Both the position numbers and the translations under genes were made by a program. The notes under the pieces were generated by a model that was not told the origin of the DNA, did not search any database, and saw only the letters and a list, made by a program, of their open reading frames with translations. This document shows, piece by piece, positions 5,174 to 11,200 of a stretch of 20,083 bases of DNA; positions within the stretch are counted from its first letter, which is position 1, and each line of letters starts with the position of its first letter. Source of the DNA: a virus; IMG/VR virus record IMGVR_UViG_3300031722_000189, positions 1-20,083 of that record. One strand, 5' to 3'.

Positions 5174-6349
5174 ATGATCATCGAAGCGCCCCAGGAGACC
5201 AAGGGAACCCCCTTCGTACTTCTTCACAGCATCACCTACCCCGAAGTCTCCACGTCGCGGAAACCTGTCGTCTCGCTGGACGGCCACATGATCGGGGGCC
5301 CGGACCGTCGTGGGTCGAACACGCCCGACTCCTCCACCGTCTGGAAAGCCTGGCAGCAGGACGTGCAGGCCGCCGCGCGCCGTGAAGGCGCCGTACCACA
5401 GGTAGTCATGGACTATTTCCAGAGGACCAAACACTTGGCGACTCCACCGAAAGGGGGAGATGTTACCGTCTACGCCTCGAACCCTCCGGCGCAGCTCCTG
5501 ACGGAGATGCAGTCAGGATGTTTTGAGGTTGACCTCCTTGCACCTATGACTACAGAGAGGTTAGATGTGCTCATTGACATCGTCGAGCGATCTGACCCCC
5601 TCGCCTCGCTCATTTCTGACGATCCTGCGCCTCCGGCGCGCCGGCTCGCGAACCCTCCGCGCTTCGCTACTTCGTTCTCAGGGATGCAGGAGTTCATGCT
5701 CTGCCCTCGCAAGTTCGCAGCGAGTAAATATTTCAAGACGGTGAAGTATGTGCAGTCCGAGGCAGCGGCCGACGGAGACCGCGGGCATAAAACCGCTGAG
5801 AACTACCTCCTGAACGCCCAGGGTAAGAGCCTGCCTGTGGACGCTCACTACCTCCCGCGGGTGCAGAAATACTGCGACATGTTCATCAAGTCCGGCGCCA
5901 AGATTCTCGTCGAGCAGGAGATGTGCTGCACTCGCGAGTTGAAACCCTGCGGGTGGTGGGACAAGGAGGTGTGGTTCAGGAATCGAGGTGATGTAATAAC
6001 ATTCAAAGAATTGAGGATGAAGTACTTCGACTGGAAGTTCGGAAAGCTGAAAGATGATGTTTTCCAGATCGAGGTCGCCATCGCCCTGGCCGACATCCAT
6101 TTCGGGGATCAGTTCGAGGAAGCCGACGGCAAGCTGATCTTCGTTAAGGAGAGCGACCCCAAGAAAGCCCTTGTCGGACTGCCTAAGCCCATCACTAAGG
6201 CAGACATCCCGAGAATCTGGGAACGCATCTTGACCATCACGGATCGCATGGAACGCGCCTGGCAGGAAGAGAACTTCCGCATGACCCCCAATTTTCTCTG
6301 TAAAGGGTATTGTGATGATTTTACCTGTCCGCATAACGGCCGCAGATGA
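5174..6349 (+). CDS. Cas4/RecB-like PD-(D/E)XK nuclease with Fe-S cysteines
   Basis: A 391-aa protein. The C-terminal half is a PD-(D/E)XK nuclease (PF12705/Cas4-like): FMLCPRKFA with C177, GDRGHKTAENYL, RGDVITF with D273, FDWKFGK with D286-W-K288, then a Gln helix (FQIEVAIAL). C376, C380 and C385 in CKGYCDDFTCP, together with C177, match the one-plus-three cysteine plan that holds a 4Fe-4S cluster in Cas4 and AddB nucleases. Such enzymes trim or degrade DNA ends in recombination and replication. The first 160 residues, including a Trp/Gln helix around KAWQQDVQAAARRE, are not recognised. The ATG at 5174 has AGGAGG in place; an upstream ATG at 5150 is rejected because it would overlap the previous gene and lacks a site. 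Confidence 0.85.
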   Translation: MIIEAPQETKGTPFVLLHSITYPEVSTSRKPVVSLDGHMIGGPDRRGSNTPDSSTVWKAWQQDVQAAARREGAVPQVVMDYFQRTKHLATPPKGGDVTVYASNPPAQLLTEMQSGCFEVDLLAPMTTERLDVLIDIVERSDPLASLISDDPAPPARRLANPPRFATSFSGMQEFMLCPRKFAASKYFKTVKYVQSEAAADGDRGHKTAENYLLNAQGKSLPVDAHYLPRVQKYCDMFIKSGAKILVEQEMCCTRELKPCGWWDKEVWFRNRGDVITFKELRMKYFDWKFGKLKDDVFQIEVAIALADIHFGDQFEEADGKLIFVKESDPKKALVGLPKPITKADIPRIWERILTITDRMERAWQEENFRMTPNFLCKGYCDDFTCPHNGRR

Positions 6350-6393
6350 GAGAAGTACACCTCACACATGGAAAAGTCGCGCTTGTAGATGCG
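6346..6393 (+). pseudogene. relic N-terminus of an AP2/HNH homing-type endonuclease
   Basis: ATG 6346 overlaps the nuclease stop as ATGA and reads MREVHLTHGKVALVDA. This closely resembles the start of phage AP2/HNH endonucleases, which as I recall typically begin M-K-E-I-P-L-T-x-G-K-V-A-L-V-D-D. After residue 16 the frame runs into the next gene in the wrong phase and gives no family sequence. An internal deletion appears to have removed the rest. The frame stays open to 6567 but without recognisable content. Confidence 0.5.
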
Positions 6394-6412
6394 AAGCAAA
6401 AAGGAGAAGCAA

Positions 6413-6940
6413 TTGAAAATCTTTGTCGTGAACGGTTACCCGAATGCAGGAAAAGACACATTCATCGACATGTGCCTGGAGGAGCTACGCCCCTCCACAG
6501 CGGTCAAGGCGTCCTCCGTGGATGTCGTCAAGCAGGCGGCCAAGATGCTCGGCTGGGATGGGGTTAAGGACGACCGGGGGCGCATGTTCCTCTCCGACTT
6601 GAAAGACCTCTCCACGGCCGCCTACGACGGACCGATGCGCTGCATGAGATACGTGGTGCAGGTATCCCGCGAGGCGCAGGTCGTGGCACTCTTCCTGTTG
6701 ATTCGCGAGCCGGAGGAAATCGCCCGCTTCGTTGCTGAGTTCCCGGGGACGAAGACGATCCTGGTGGAGCGAGGGAGCGAGGCGGAGCATCTGAACCATG
6801 CAGATGCCGGCGTAGCCGGTTACCCCTACGACGTCACGATCCAGAACGACAAGGACCTGGCAAACCTGCGCTTCAGGGTGAAGAAGTTCCTGAAGAGCGA
6901 AATGAGACCTGCGCTCGTCGCGCTGGAGGCGAAGGCATGA
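6413..6940 (+). CDS. P-loop kinase, phage dNMP kinase-like
   Basis: A 175-aa P-loop protein. The Walker A motif NGYPNAGKDTF lies at the very N-terminus, as in nucleotide kinases of phages, and AGKDT is typical of deoxynucleoside monophosphate kinases. LFLLIREPEEIARF and KTILVER follow, then a C-terminal AGYPYDVTIQNDKDLANL segment. The likely role is phosphorylating dNMPs for phage DNA synthesis, although a related P-loop function cannot be excluded. The start is probably TTG 6413, which has AAGGAG six bases upstream and gives LKIFVVNGYPNAGKD; ATG 6389 in the same frame has no good site. The stop overlaps the MazG-like gene as ATGA. Confidence 0.75.
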   Translation: MKIFVVNGYPNAGKDTFIDMCLEELRPSTAVKASSVDVVKQAAKMLGWDGVKDDRGRMFLSDLKDLSTAAYDGPMRCMRYVVQVSREAQVVALFLLIREPEEIARFVAEFPGTKTILVERGSEAEHLNHADAGVAGYPYDVTIQNDKDLANLRFRVKKFLKSEMRPALVALEAKA

Positions 6941-7236
6941 CCGGCGAAGCCTACCTCTCCGCCCTGCAGGCGTTCACCGAGGCTCACAAGATCCCCCGCG
7001 ACGTCGCTTCGCGCCTGAGAAAGGCAGGGGAGGAACTCGGGGAACTCTCTGAGGCGGCGATGAACCATGACATCCCCGCGCTGACCGAAGAGGCGTGCGA
7101 CCTGGTCAATGTCTCCATCGACCTGCTGACCCGGGTCGTCGGCACCAAGCTTCTCTGGCAGGTGCTGGTGGAGAATCTTATCACGAAGGACGCCAAGTAT
7201 CTGGCCGGCGCGCGCCGGACCGAGGAGAGGAAGTGA
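6937..7236 (+). CDS. MazG-like nucleotide pyrophosphohydrolase
   Basis: A 99-aa all-helical protein with the metal-binding pattern of MazG/dUTPase-type phosphohydrolases: EELGELSEAA near residues 33-42, then EEACDLVNVSID about 20 residues later, giving the E-x-x-E plus E-x-x-D arrangement. These enzymes hydrolyse NTPs or dNTPs to monophosphates. In phages they may clean the nucleotide pool or lower the alarmone response. It follows the dNMP kinase-like gene with an ATGA overlap and leads into the VRR-NUC gene with a GTGA overlap, so the three are translated together. Confidence 0.8.
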   Translation: MTGEAYLSALQAFTEAHKIPRDVASRLRKAGEELGELSEAAMNHDIPALTEEACDLVNVSIDLLTRVVGTKLLWQVLVENLITKDAKYLAGARRTEERK

Positions 7237-7589
7237 CCCCCGAAGGAGAGACTAAAAAAATGATCACCCGCCGCCTCTTGGCGCGCGGGCTGATCCAGGC
7301 GAAGGATGCGGTTAAGGCAACGCAGGAAAACACCGGGAAGTTCGTCATGCCGGTTCCTTCATTTCGGGGCGTGATGGGCATCCCTGACTATTACGGGCAC
7401 TTTCTTGGTTTCTTCTTTGAGATCGAAGCGAAGCGCGAGGGAGAGGCGCCGACGGCGTTGCAGAAGCACCAGCTCGACGCTACCCGAGTGACGGGCGCCG
7501 CTTCTTTCGCCGTGGATTCCGAAGCGGCGATGGACCTGGTCGAGAAGTGGATGGATGAAATTGAAGAAAGTATATTGAAAACTTCTTGA
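7233..7589 (+). CDS. VRR-NUC domain nuclease
   Basis: A 118-aa stand-alone VRR-NUC protein (PF08774), a PD-(D/E)XK nuclease family that cuts branched or flapped DNA. GIPDYYG gives D52; FFEIEAKREGEAPTALQKHQL gives E65-A-K67; and a following helix and strand (GAASFAVDS) complete the fold. The ~118-aa length is usual for phage versions. GTG 7233 overlaps the previous stop and has GGAG upstream; ATG 7260 is an alternative with GGAG about ten bases before it. The stop codon TGA lies within the -35 box of promoter P2. Confidence 0.88.
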   Translation: MTPEGETKKMITRRLLARGLIQAKDAVKATQENTGKFVMPVPSFRGVMGIPDYYGHFLGFFFEIEAKREGEAPTALQKHQLDATRVTGAASFAVDSEAAMDLVEKWMDEIEESILKTS

Positions 7590-7612
7590 CAAGCAGAGAG
7601 TCCTTTGATAAG
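7577..7612 (+). promoter_or_regulatory. promoter P2, GAAAACTTCTTGACA family
   Basis: GAAAACTTCTTGACA at 7577-7591 is identical to the sequence at 12808-12822. The -35 TTGACA (7586-7591) contains the stop of the VRR-NUC gene. The -10 is poorly defined, the best being GATAAG at 7607-7612, after a 15-bp spacer. It should drive the gene at 7644. Confidence 0.65.
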
Positions 7613-7643
7613 CTTCGGTTATCAAATTCAAGGAGGTAGCGAG

Positions 7644-8264
7644 ATGGGATCGGACATTCACGGAGTGTGGCAGAAGAAGACGGTAACAGGTTGGGAGGAC
7701 GTTCCCAGTACGTTCGAGCAGGACAGACACTATCTGATCTTCGCGTGGCTCGGCAACGTTCGTAATGGTTTCGGGTGTGCAGGAGTACCTACGTTCACCC
7801 CGATTACCCCGCTGTCAGATGGTAGAGGGCTCCCTGAGGACTTCGAGATTAACGATGAGGAGTGTCATACGATCCTCAGTCTCGACATCATGGGCCCGAG
7901 CATACAGAAGTACCATGAAGACGGAGAGCCACTGGAGATCTGGATGGGTGATCACTCTTTCTCCTGGGTGAGCGGGGCCGAAGTGCTGGCTGCCGAGATG
8001 CCCAAGATTCAGCGCGAAGGTATCGTATCACTGGAGTGGTACAAAACGTGGGACAAAGTTTCTGCGCCTGAGGAGTGGTGTGGCGGTCGTAGCGGCCCAA
8101 ATGTGCTAGTTAGCAGTCCGGAAAGTATCTGCAAGCAGACCACCGACGTCCATATCACCTGGGCCGAAGACACTACCGAGACGCTGAAGTATTTCACCGA
8201 CGAAGTCCGGCGCCTTGTCGATCTGCATGGAGAGATACGGTTCGTTTTTGGGTTCGATTCATAG
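7644..8264 (+). CDS. conserved phage protein, SDIH family, unknown function
   Basis: A 206-aa protein starting MGSDIHGVWQKKTVTGWEDV, followed by HYLIFAWLGNVRNG, GLPEDFEIN, a central DHSFSWVSGAEVLA and a C-terminal IRFVFGFDS. I recognise this order from a widespread uncharacterised phage family that starts GSDIH and ends with a WFDN-type sequence; no activity is known to me. Conserved His, Asp and Trp residues suggest a compact enzyme or binding domain. ATG 7644 has AAGGAGG upstream, within the leader TCAAATTCAAGGAGG, which recurs at 9482 with one base fewer. It is the first gene of the P2 transcript. A relic of a second copy lies at 2402-2500. Confidence 0.75.
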   Translation: MGSDIHGVWQKKTVTGWEDVPSTFEQDRHYLIFAWLGNVRNGFGCAGVPTFTPITPLSDGRGLPEDFEINDEECHTILSLDIMGPSIQKYHEDGEPLEIWMGDHSFSWVSGAEVLAAEMPKIQREGIVSLEWYKTWDKVSAPEEWCGGRSGPNVLVSSPESICKQTTDVHITWAEDTTETLKYFTDEVRRLVDLHGEIRFVFGFDS

Positions 8265-8418
8265 AGCAGCAGAGCCAGGCGACGAGCGAGGGGTAACACT
8301 CACTCCGACCGGACCAGGAGAAAACACTCCTGACCGTCTCTGCGTTCCACAGGCACGGGCGGGCACCCGATAGGCGGGATCATGCCCGACCCGGCCGAAT
8401 ACCAAAAAGGAGGAAGTG
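8265..8418 (+). other. intergenic stretch with two hairpins and an RBS
   Basis: No convincing gene is seen. CAGGAG (8315-8320) pairs with CTCCTG (8327-8332). Further on, CGGGCGGGCA (8356-8365) pairs with TGCCCGACCCG (8383-8393) with one bulged base. Neither is followed by a clear T-run. The region ends with AAAAAGGAGG, the ribosome binding site of the 28-aa ORF. Transcript processing or attenuation is possible. Confidence 0.45.
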
Positions 8419-8505
8419 ATGCCGCTTCAAGATGCAGAACTCGAAAGAACACTCAACCACTATCTCAAAATATTGCGCCGCGCGGCCGCACGACGCCGTG
8501 GTTAG
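8419..8505 (+). CDS. 28-aa basic peptide
   Basis: A very short ORF: MPLQDAELERTLNHYLKILR, then RAAARRRG and a stop at 8503-8505. It is one amphipathic helix with an Arg-rich end. It would be easily dismissed, but its AAAAGGAGGAAGTGATGC start region is identical over 18 bases to that of the DUF3850 gene at 19950. It ends 18 bases before the methyltransferase start and may serve as a leader peptide for it. An overlapping frame from ATG 8382 has no ribosome binding site. Confidence 0.5.
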   Translation: MPLQDAELERTLNHYLKILRRAAARRRG

Positions 8506-8523
8506 ACATTTACAGGAGTTACC

Positions 8524-9015
8524 TTGGAAAAGATGGTACTTGACCCTTGCTGCGGCAGTCGGATGTTCTGGTTTGATAAACGAGATACCCGCGTCGTCTT
8601 CGGCGATATCCGAAACGAGACGATCACTGTGACGGATCGGTCGCACAAAGAAGACGGTACGCGCACCCTGAGCATTAAGCCGGACATGCACATTGATTTC
8701 CGTGCGCTGCCGTTCCCTGATGGCTCTTTCCGCCTGGTCGTGTTCGATCCGCCACATCTGGTCAGGGCCGGGGCCGATAGTTGGCTGAAGGCGAAGTACG
8801 GGAAACTGAACGTGGACACGTGGCGCGAAGATCTGCGAGCGGGGTTCGCTGAGTGCTTCCGGGTATTGCAACCCGGTGGAGTGCTGATTTTCAAATGGAA
8901 CGAAACGCAGATCAAGGTGAGGGAGGTTTTGGCGCTTACGGATCGGCGGCCGCTGTTCGGCCATCCCTCTGGCAAGCGGAGCAACACCCACTGGATTACG
9001 TTTCTGGCTGTCTAA
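8524..9015 (+). CDS. class I SAM-dependent methyltransferase
   Basis: A 163-aa Rossmann-fold methyltransferase. Motif I is LDPCCGSRMFWFDK, directly at the N-terminus; the acidic loop is FGDIR; then DFRALPFPDGSFRLVVFDPPHL provides the motif IV core with DPPH. The C-terminal GGVLIFKWNETQIKV and FGHPSGKRSNTHWITFLAV strands close the fold. I recall this LDPCCGSRMFWFD type from phages; DPPH suggests a DNA or other N-methyltransferase, but the substrate is unknown. TTG 8524 has AGGAG six bases upstream; ATG 8533 is too far from it. It may be one of three modification enzymes protecting the phage genome. Confidence 0.85.
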   Translation: MEKMVLDPCCGSRMFWFDKRDTRVVFGDIRNETITVTDRSHKEDGTRTLSIKPDMHIDFRALPFPDGSFRLVVFDPPHLVRAGADSWLKAKYGKLNVDTWREDLRAGFAECFRVLQPGGVLIFKWNETQIKVREVLALTDRRPLFGHPSGKRSNTHWITFLAV

Positions 9016-9314
9016 CTCTTAGATTGTACTTGTCCGAGATGCTCACCAACTCCTACAACGCTGTCAGACTCTTCGACCAGCACGCTTACGAGACACAGGA
9101 AGACTACCCTGATAAGAATTGGAAAGATTTTAGGCCTTAGGTCCACTTATCACCCTTCGAGAAGTGAGGTGTGTCGCCCCCGCACACCCTGCTCAAAGGG
9201 CCGACTCAGGTCGGGCACCTCCAAACGGAGAGGATCAACAGCGGCCAGAGCTTCTCCTTCGGGTCAAGGAGCTTAGGGGGCAGAAGCACATCTTCGAGGT
9301 GCAAAGGACGCGAT
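9016..9314 (+). other. gene-poor stretch before the cytosine methyltransferase
   Basis: About 300 bases without a confident gene. A 33-codon frame from ATG 9039 (LTNSYNAVRLFDQHAYETQ...) lacks a ribosome binding site but reads like real protein and may be a remnant. From GTG 9171 a frame continues into the gene at 9315. A third frame, ending at a stop near 9330, reads RPELLLRVKELRGQKHIFEV and is also protein-like. The mix of protein-like pieces in different frames suggests decayed or rearranged coding DNA. Confidence 0.4.
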
Positions 9315-9482
9315 ATGGAATGGTACACACCTGATGTGCCCAACGGAGGACGCTCACCAAAGATGCTGACCACGCAGACAGGGCGCAAGGCGGACGGGTC
9401 CAAGGCACAAGTAGCGCTGTCGAACCAGATAAAGATGTTTGAGACGGACGGACGGACGGACGGACGGAGCGAAGTGAGATGA
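9315..9482 (+). CDS. short ORF with a methyltransferase-like WxTPDVPNGGRS segment
   Basis: A 55-aa frame from ATG 9315, with AAAGGA six bases upstream; a longer version from GTG 9171 is possible. It reads MEWYTPDVPNGGRSPKML, then TGRKADGSKAQVALSNQIKMF and a repeat-encoded tail TDGRTDGRSEVR. The W-x-TP-x-x-PNGGR phrase with a following basic, Asn/Gln-rich stretch resembles the W-P-T-P blocks found in the variable C-terminal half of large phage cytosine methyltransferases. It may be a detached fragment or an N-terminal module. It ends as ATGA with the ATG at 9479 in the frame of the methyltransferase. Confidence 0.45.
   Translation: MEWYTPDVPNGGRSPKMLTTQTGRKADGSKAQVALSNQIKMFETDGRTDGRSEVR
9443..9466 (+). 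repeat. (GACG)6 tetranucleotide tract
   Basis: Six perfect copies of GACG lie inside the end of the ORF at 9315-9482, 40 bases before the likely start of the cytosine methyltransferase. Gain of one copy would place that ORF in frame with the methyltransferase with no stop between them. Such tracts are classic slippage sites. Confidence 0.9.
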
Positions 9483-9505
9483 TCAAATTCAGGAGGGAGT
9501 TGAAT

Positions 9506-10876
9506 GTGGATATTGCCGAAGAACATAGGCCCTTTAATGCAGTGGAGTTCTGCGCAGGTTACGCTGGCATCCATCTCGGACTCAAGCAAGCAATCCCGGC
9601 TTTGCGCGTCGTCGCTTTTAGTGAGATCGAAGCTTTCGCGGCAGCCAACCTGGTTGCAAAAATGGAAGCGGGACTCCTGGACGTCGCACCTATCTGGACG
9701 GATCTTAAGACCTTCCCTGGACTCGCGTTTCGCGGCAAAGTGGACCTCCTTGTTGGGGGATTCCCTTGCCAGGGATTCTCAGCGGCAGGTAAACGACTTG
9801 GAGACACCGACCCTCGGCATCTCTGGCCTTTCTTCGTCGAACAGATCAGACTCATGCGGCCAAGTTACTGTTTCTTCGAGAATGTCGATGGAATTATTAG
9901 CTCCAAGCTCACAGGCGAAGGATGGAATGATCCCCCGGGAACATCTGTTCTGCTCCATGTCTGCAGGGAACTGGAAAGACTGGGTTACGTCGCAACGGCT
10001 GGAGTATTCTCAGCGGCTGAAGTCGGCGCGCCTCACCAGAGAAAGCGAGTCTTATCCTTGCAGAAAGGCGAGGCGGCTGCCAGGCAGCCGCCGAAGGTAA
10101 ATCTCAGCGAGGATTGTCCCGCAGAGCGGTTGAGGAACTCACCGAACTTGGAAGCACAGGCGGGGATGTGGCCGACCGTCTCTGCGAGCGAGACGAAGCA
10201 GAACCAGTCCCCGCGAACAGCGGGGACTGCAGGAACACAGAAAAGCTTATCTGTGGAAGTTCTTTGGCCGACGATCAGCGTCAACGAGTCCAAGAACTCG
10301 GAGATGGGCAGTCAGGCGGCGAGTTCCTCGCCGCCGCTCGGAACGGCAGTACACCTCTTTGGCCCTCAAGACCTGGAGAGCCACAGCACTGGTGGGAGCC
10401 GCCAAGAACCAATCTCCCTTGGGTCCGAACCGCCAACAGACACCATGATTTTGAGTACCAAGTCGAAGAAGTTGAACCCTCGCTGGGTCGAGACCTTGAT
10501 GGGTCTTCCTATCGGCTGGACACAGCCGAGCTGTATGAATCCACTGACAATCGGGTCGATGAGCTGCGCCTCCTTGGAAACGGAGTCGTCCCCGCCTGCG
10601 CAGAGAAAGCTTGGAGAGTGCTGTTCACAAGGCTCAGAGGCGTCCGCCCAGGCGACGCCGTGCGCCCTTAACATCGACGAGTCCTACTACCAGAGAAGCG
10701 GGAATTTGGTGTACCCAGGGCTGGCGAAGCAAGTGAGGGATGAGGCGACGGCCTGGCCGTCGCCCAGAGCCTCCGACGCCGAGCACGGCGGCCCGAACCA
10801 GCGAGGGAGCAAAGGCGATTTAGCACTTCCGAGTGCAGTCCTTCAAGACTTCTCCGCACCCCTCTTCGACTTCTAA
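9506..10876 (+). CDS. dcm: DNA cytosine-5 methyltransferase, frame A
   Basis: A 456-aa protein. Motif I: VEFCAGYAGIHLGL. Motif IV: GGFPCQGFS with catalytic C88. Motif VI: FFENVDGI with E125-N126-V127. Motif VIII: GAPHQRKRV with QRKR 178-181. After residue 182 this frame leaves the usual family continuation and gives three WPT/WPS blocks (nt 10166, 10265 and 10754) and LNPRWVETLMGLPIGWT (10472-10522), all typical of large phage cytosine methyltransferases, but no motif X. The motif X segment lies in another frame of the same DNA (see 10021-10671). GTG 9506 is chosen because AGGAGG lies nine bases upstream in a leader shared with the gene at 7644; ATG 9479, overlapping the previous stop, is the alternative. 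Four long perfect inverted repeats lie in the C-terminal half. Confidence 0.85.
   Translation: MDIAEEHRPFNAVEFCAGYAGIHLGLKQAIPALRVVAFSEIEAFAAANLVAKMEAGLLDVAPIWTDLKTFPGLAFRGKVDLLVGGFPCQGFSAAGKRLGDTDPRHLWPFFVEQIRLMRPSYCFFENVDGIISSKLTGEGWNDPPGTSVLLHVCRELERLGYVATAGVFSAAEVGAPHQRKRVLSLQKGEAAARQPPKVNLSEDCPAERLRNSPNLEAQAGMWPTVSASETKQNQSPRTAGTAGTQKSLSVEVLWPTISVNESKNSEMGSQAASSSPPLGTAVHLFGPQDLESHSTGGSRQEPISLGSEPPTDTMILSTKSKKLNPRWVETLMGLPIGWTQPSCMNPLTIGSMSCASLETESSPPAQRKLGECCSQGSEASAQATPCALNIDESYYQRSGNLVYPGLAKQVRDEATAWPSPRASDAEHGGPNQRGSKGDLALPSAVLQDFSAPLFDF
10021..10671 (+). CDS. overlapping frame B: cytosine methyltransferase motifs IX-X
   Basis: This frame is open from 10021 to the stop at 10669-10671 but has no obvious start; the first ATG is 10114, without a ribosome binding site. 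It reads LILAERRGGCQAAAEG just where frame A should continue RV(F)ILA after motif VIII. It then gives WPSRPGEPQHWWEPPRT (10360-10410), VEPSLGRDLDGSSYRLD (10471-10521) and motif X RVDELRLLGNGVVPA (10552-10596). These are the C-terminal hallmarks of the same enzyme family as frame A. A -1 shift near 10051, or one inserted base there, would join the frames into a complete methyltransferase. So either both frames are used or one base was lost. Confidence 0.6.
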   Translation, partial: SRRASPEKASLILAERRGGCQAAAEGKSQRGLSRRAVEELTELGSTGGDVADRLCERDEAEPVPANSGDCRNTEKLICGSSLADDQRQRVQELGDGQSGGEFLAAARNGSTPLWPSRPGEPQHWWEPPRTNLPWVRTANRHHDFEYQVEEVEPSLGRDLDGSSYRLDTAELYESTDNRVDELRLLGNGVVPACAEKAWRVLFTRLRGVRPGDAVRP

Positions 10877-10889
10877 AAAGGAGAACATC

Positions 10890-11006
10890 ATGCTTCTCAG
10901 ACTCATCATGACCCCGCTCGCGATAGCCGCGGCGCTGCGGGACGAGATCGTTTGTTTTTTCGTCGCCGCAGGCGACTACTTGGAGGATGTATGGAAAAGA
11001 CGTTAA
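10890..11006 (+). CDS. 38-aa small protein
   Basis: ATG 10890 follows AAAAAGGAG at a good distance. The product is MLLRLIMTPLAIAAALRDEI, then VCFFVAAGDYLEDVWKRR and a TAA stop at 11004-11006. It has a moderately hydrophobic N-terminal helix and an amphipathic end, and may associate with the membrane. It overlaps the next small membrane protein gene by 16 bases. I do not recognise it. Confidence 0.5.
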   Translation: MLLRLIMTPLAIAAALRDEIVCFFVAAGDYLEDVWKRR

Positions 11007-11200
11007 TTCTGAACCTGGTCGGAGCCATACTCCTGTCGTGCGTGGGAGCAAGGGTCAATGCATGGATAAATGACTCCCCTAAGTACTCGACTTGGTATGG
11101 GATGCTTATTTTTTGCCGGAGTTTCCTCTCGGTGGTCGCGGGTACAATCTGGATCGCAGTCAGCGTCGCCTGCGGAATCTACTTCCTGGCTCTGCGATGA
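10991..11200 (+). CDS. small two-helix membrane protein
   Basis: A 69-aa protein from ATG 10991, with TTGGAGG just upstream. There are two predicted membrane segments: LILNLVGAILLSCVGA near residues 5-20, and FLSVVAGTIWIAVSVACGIY near 45-65. A polar loop (NDSPKYSTWYG) separates them. The shape is that of a small inner-membrane phage protein. A holin is possible by shape but not supported by neighbours, as no endolysin gene is nearby. Its stop overlaps the helicase start as ATGA. Confidence 0.6.
   Translation: MEKTLILNLVGAILLSCVGARVNAWINDSPKYSTWYGMLIFCRSFLSVVAGTIWIAVSVACGIYFLALR

Noticed and set aside
5678-6334. 218-aa antisense ORF
   Set aside because: It is opposite the Cas4-like nuclease domain, whose motifs are clear, and has no independent support.
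8382-8544. ORF MPDPAEYQKGG... overlapping the 28-aa gene
   Set aside because: It lacks a ribosome binding site, and its start lies in the arm of a hairpin.
9504-10100. 198-aa ORF from ATG 9504, close to the AGGAGG site
   Set aside because: It is Ser-rich without motifs, while the GTG two bases later in another frame gives clear methyltransferase motifs.
10991-11200. holin gene
   Set aside because: Two membrane helices alone are not enough, and no endolysin or spanin gene is near; left as a small membrane protein.
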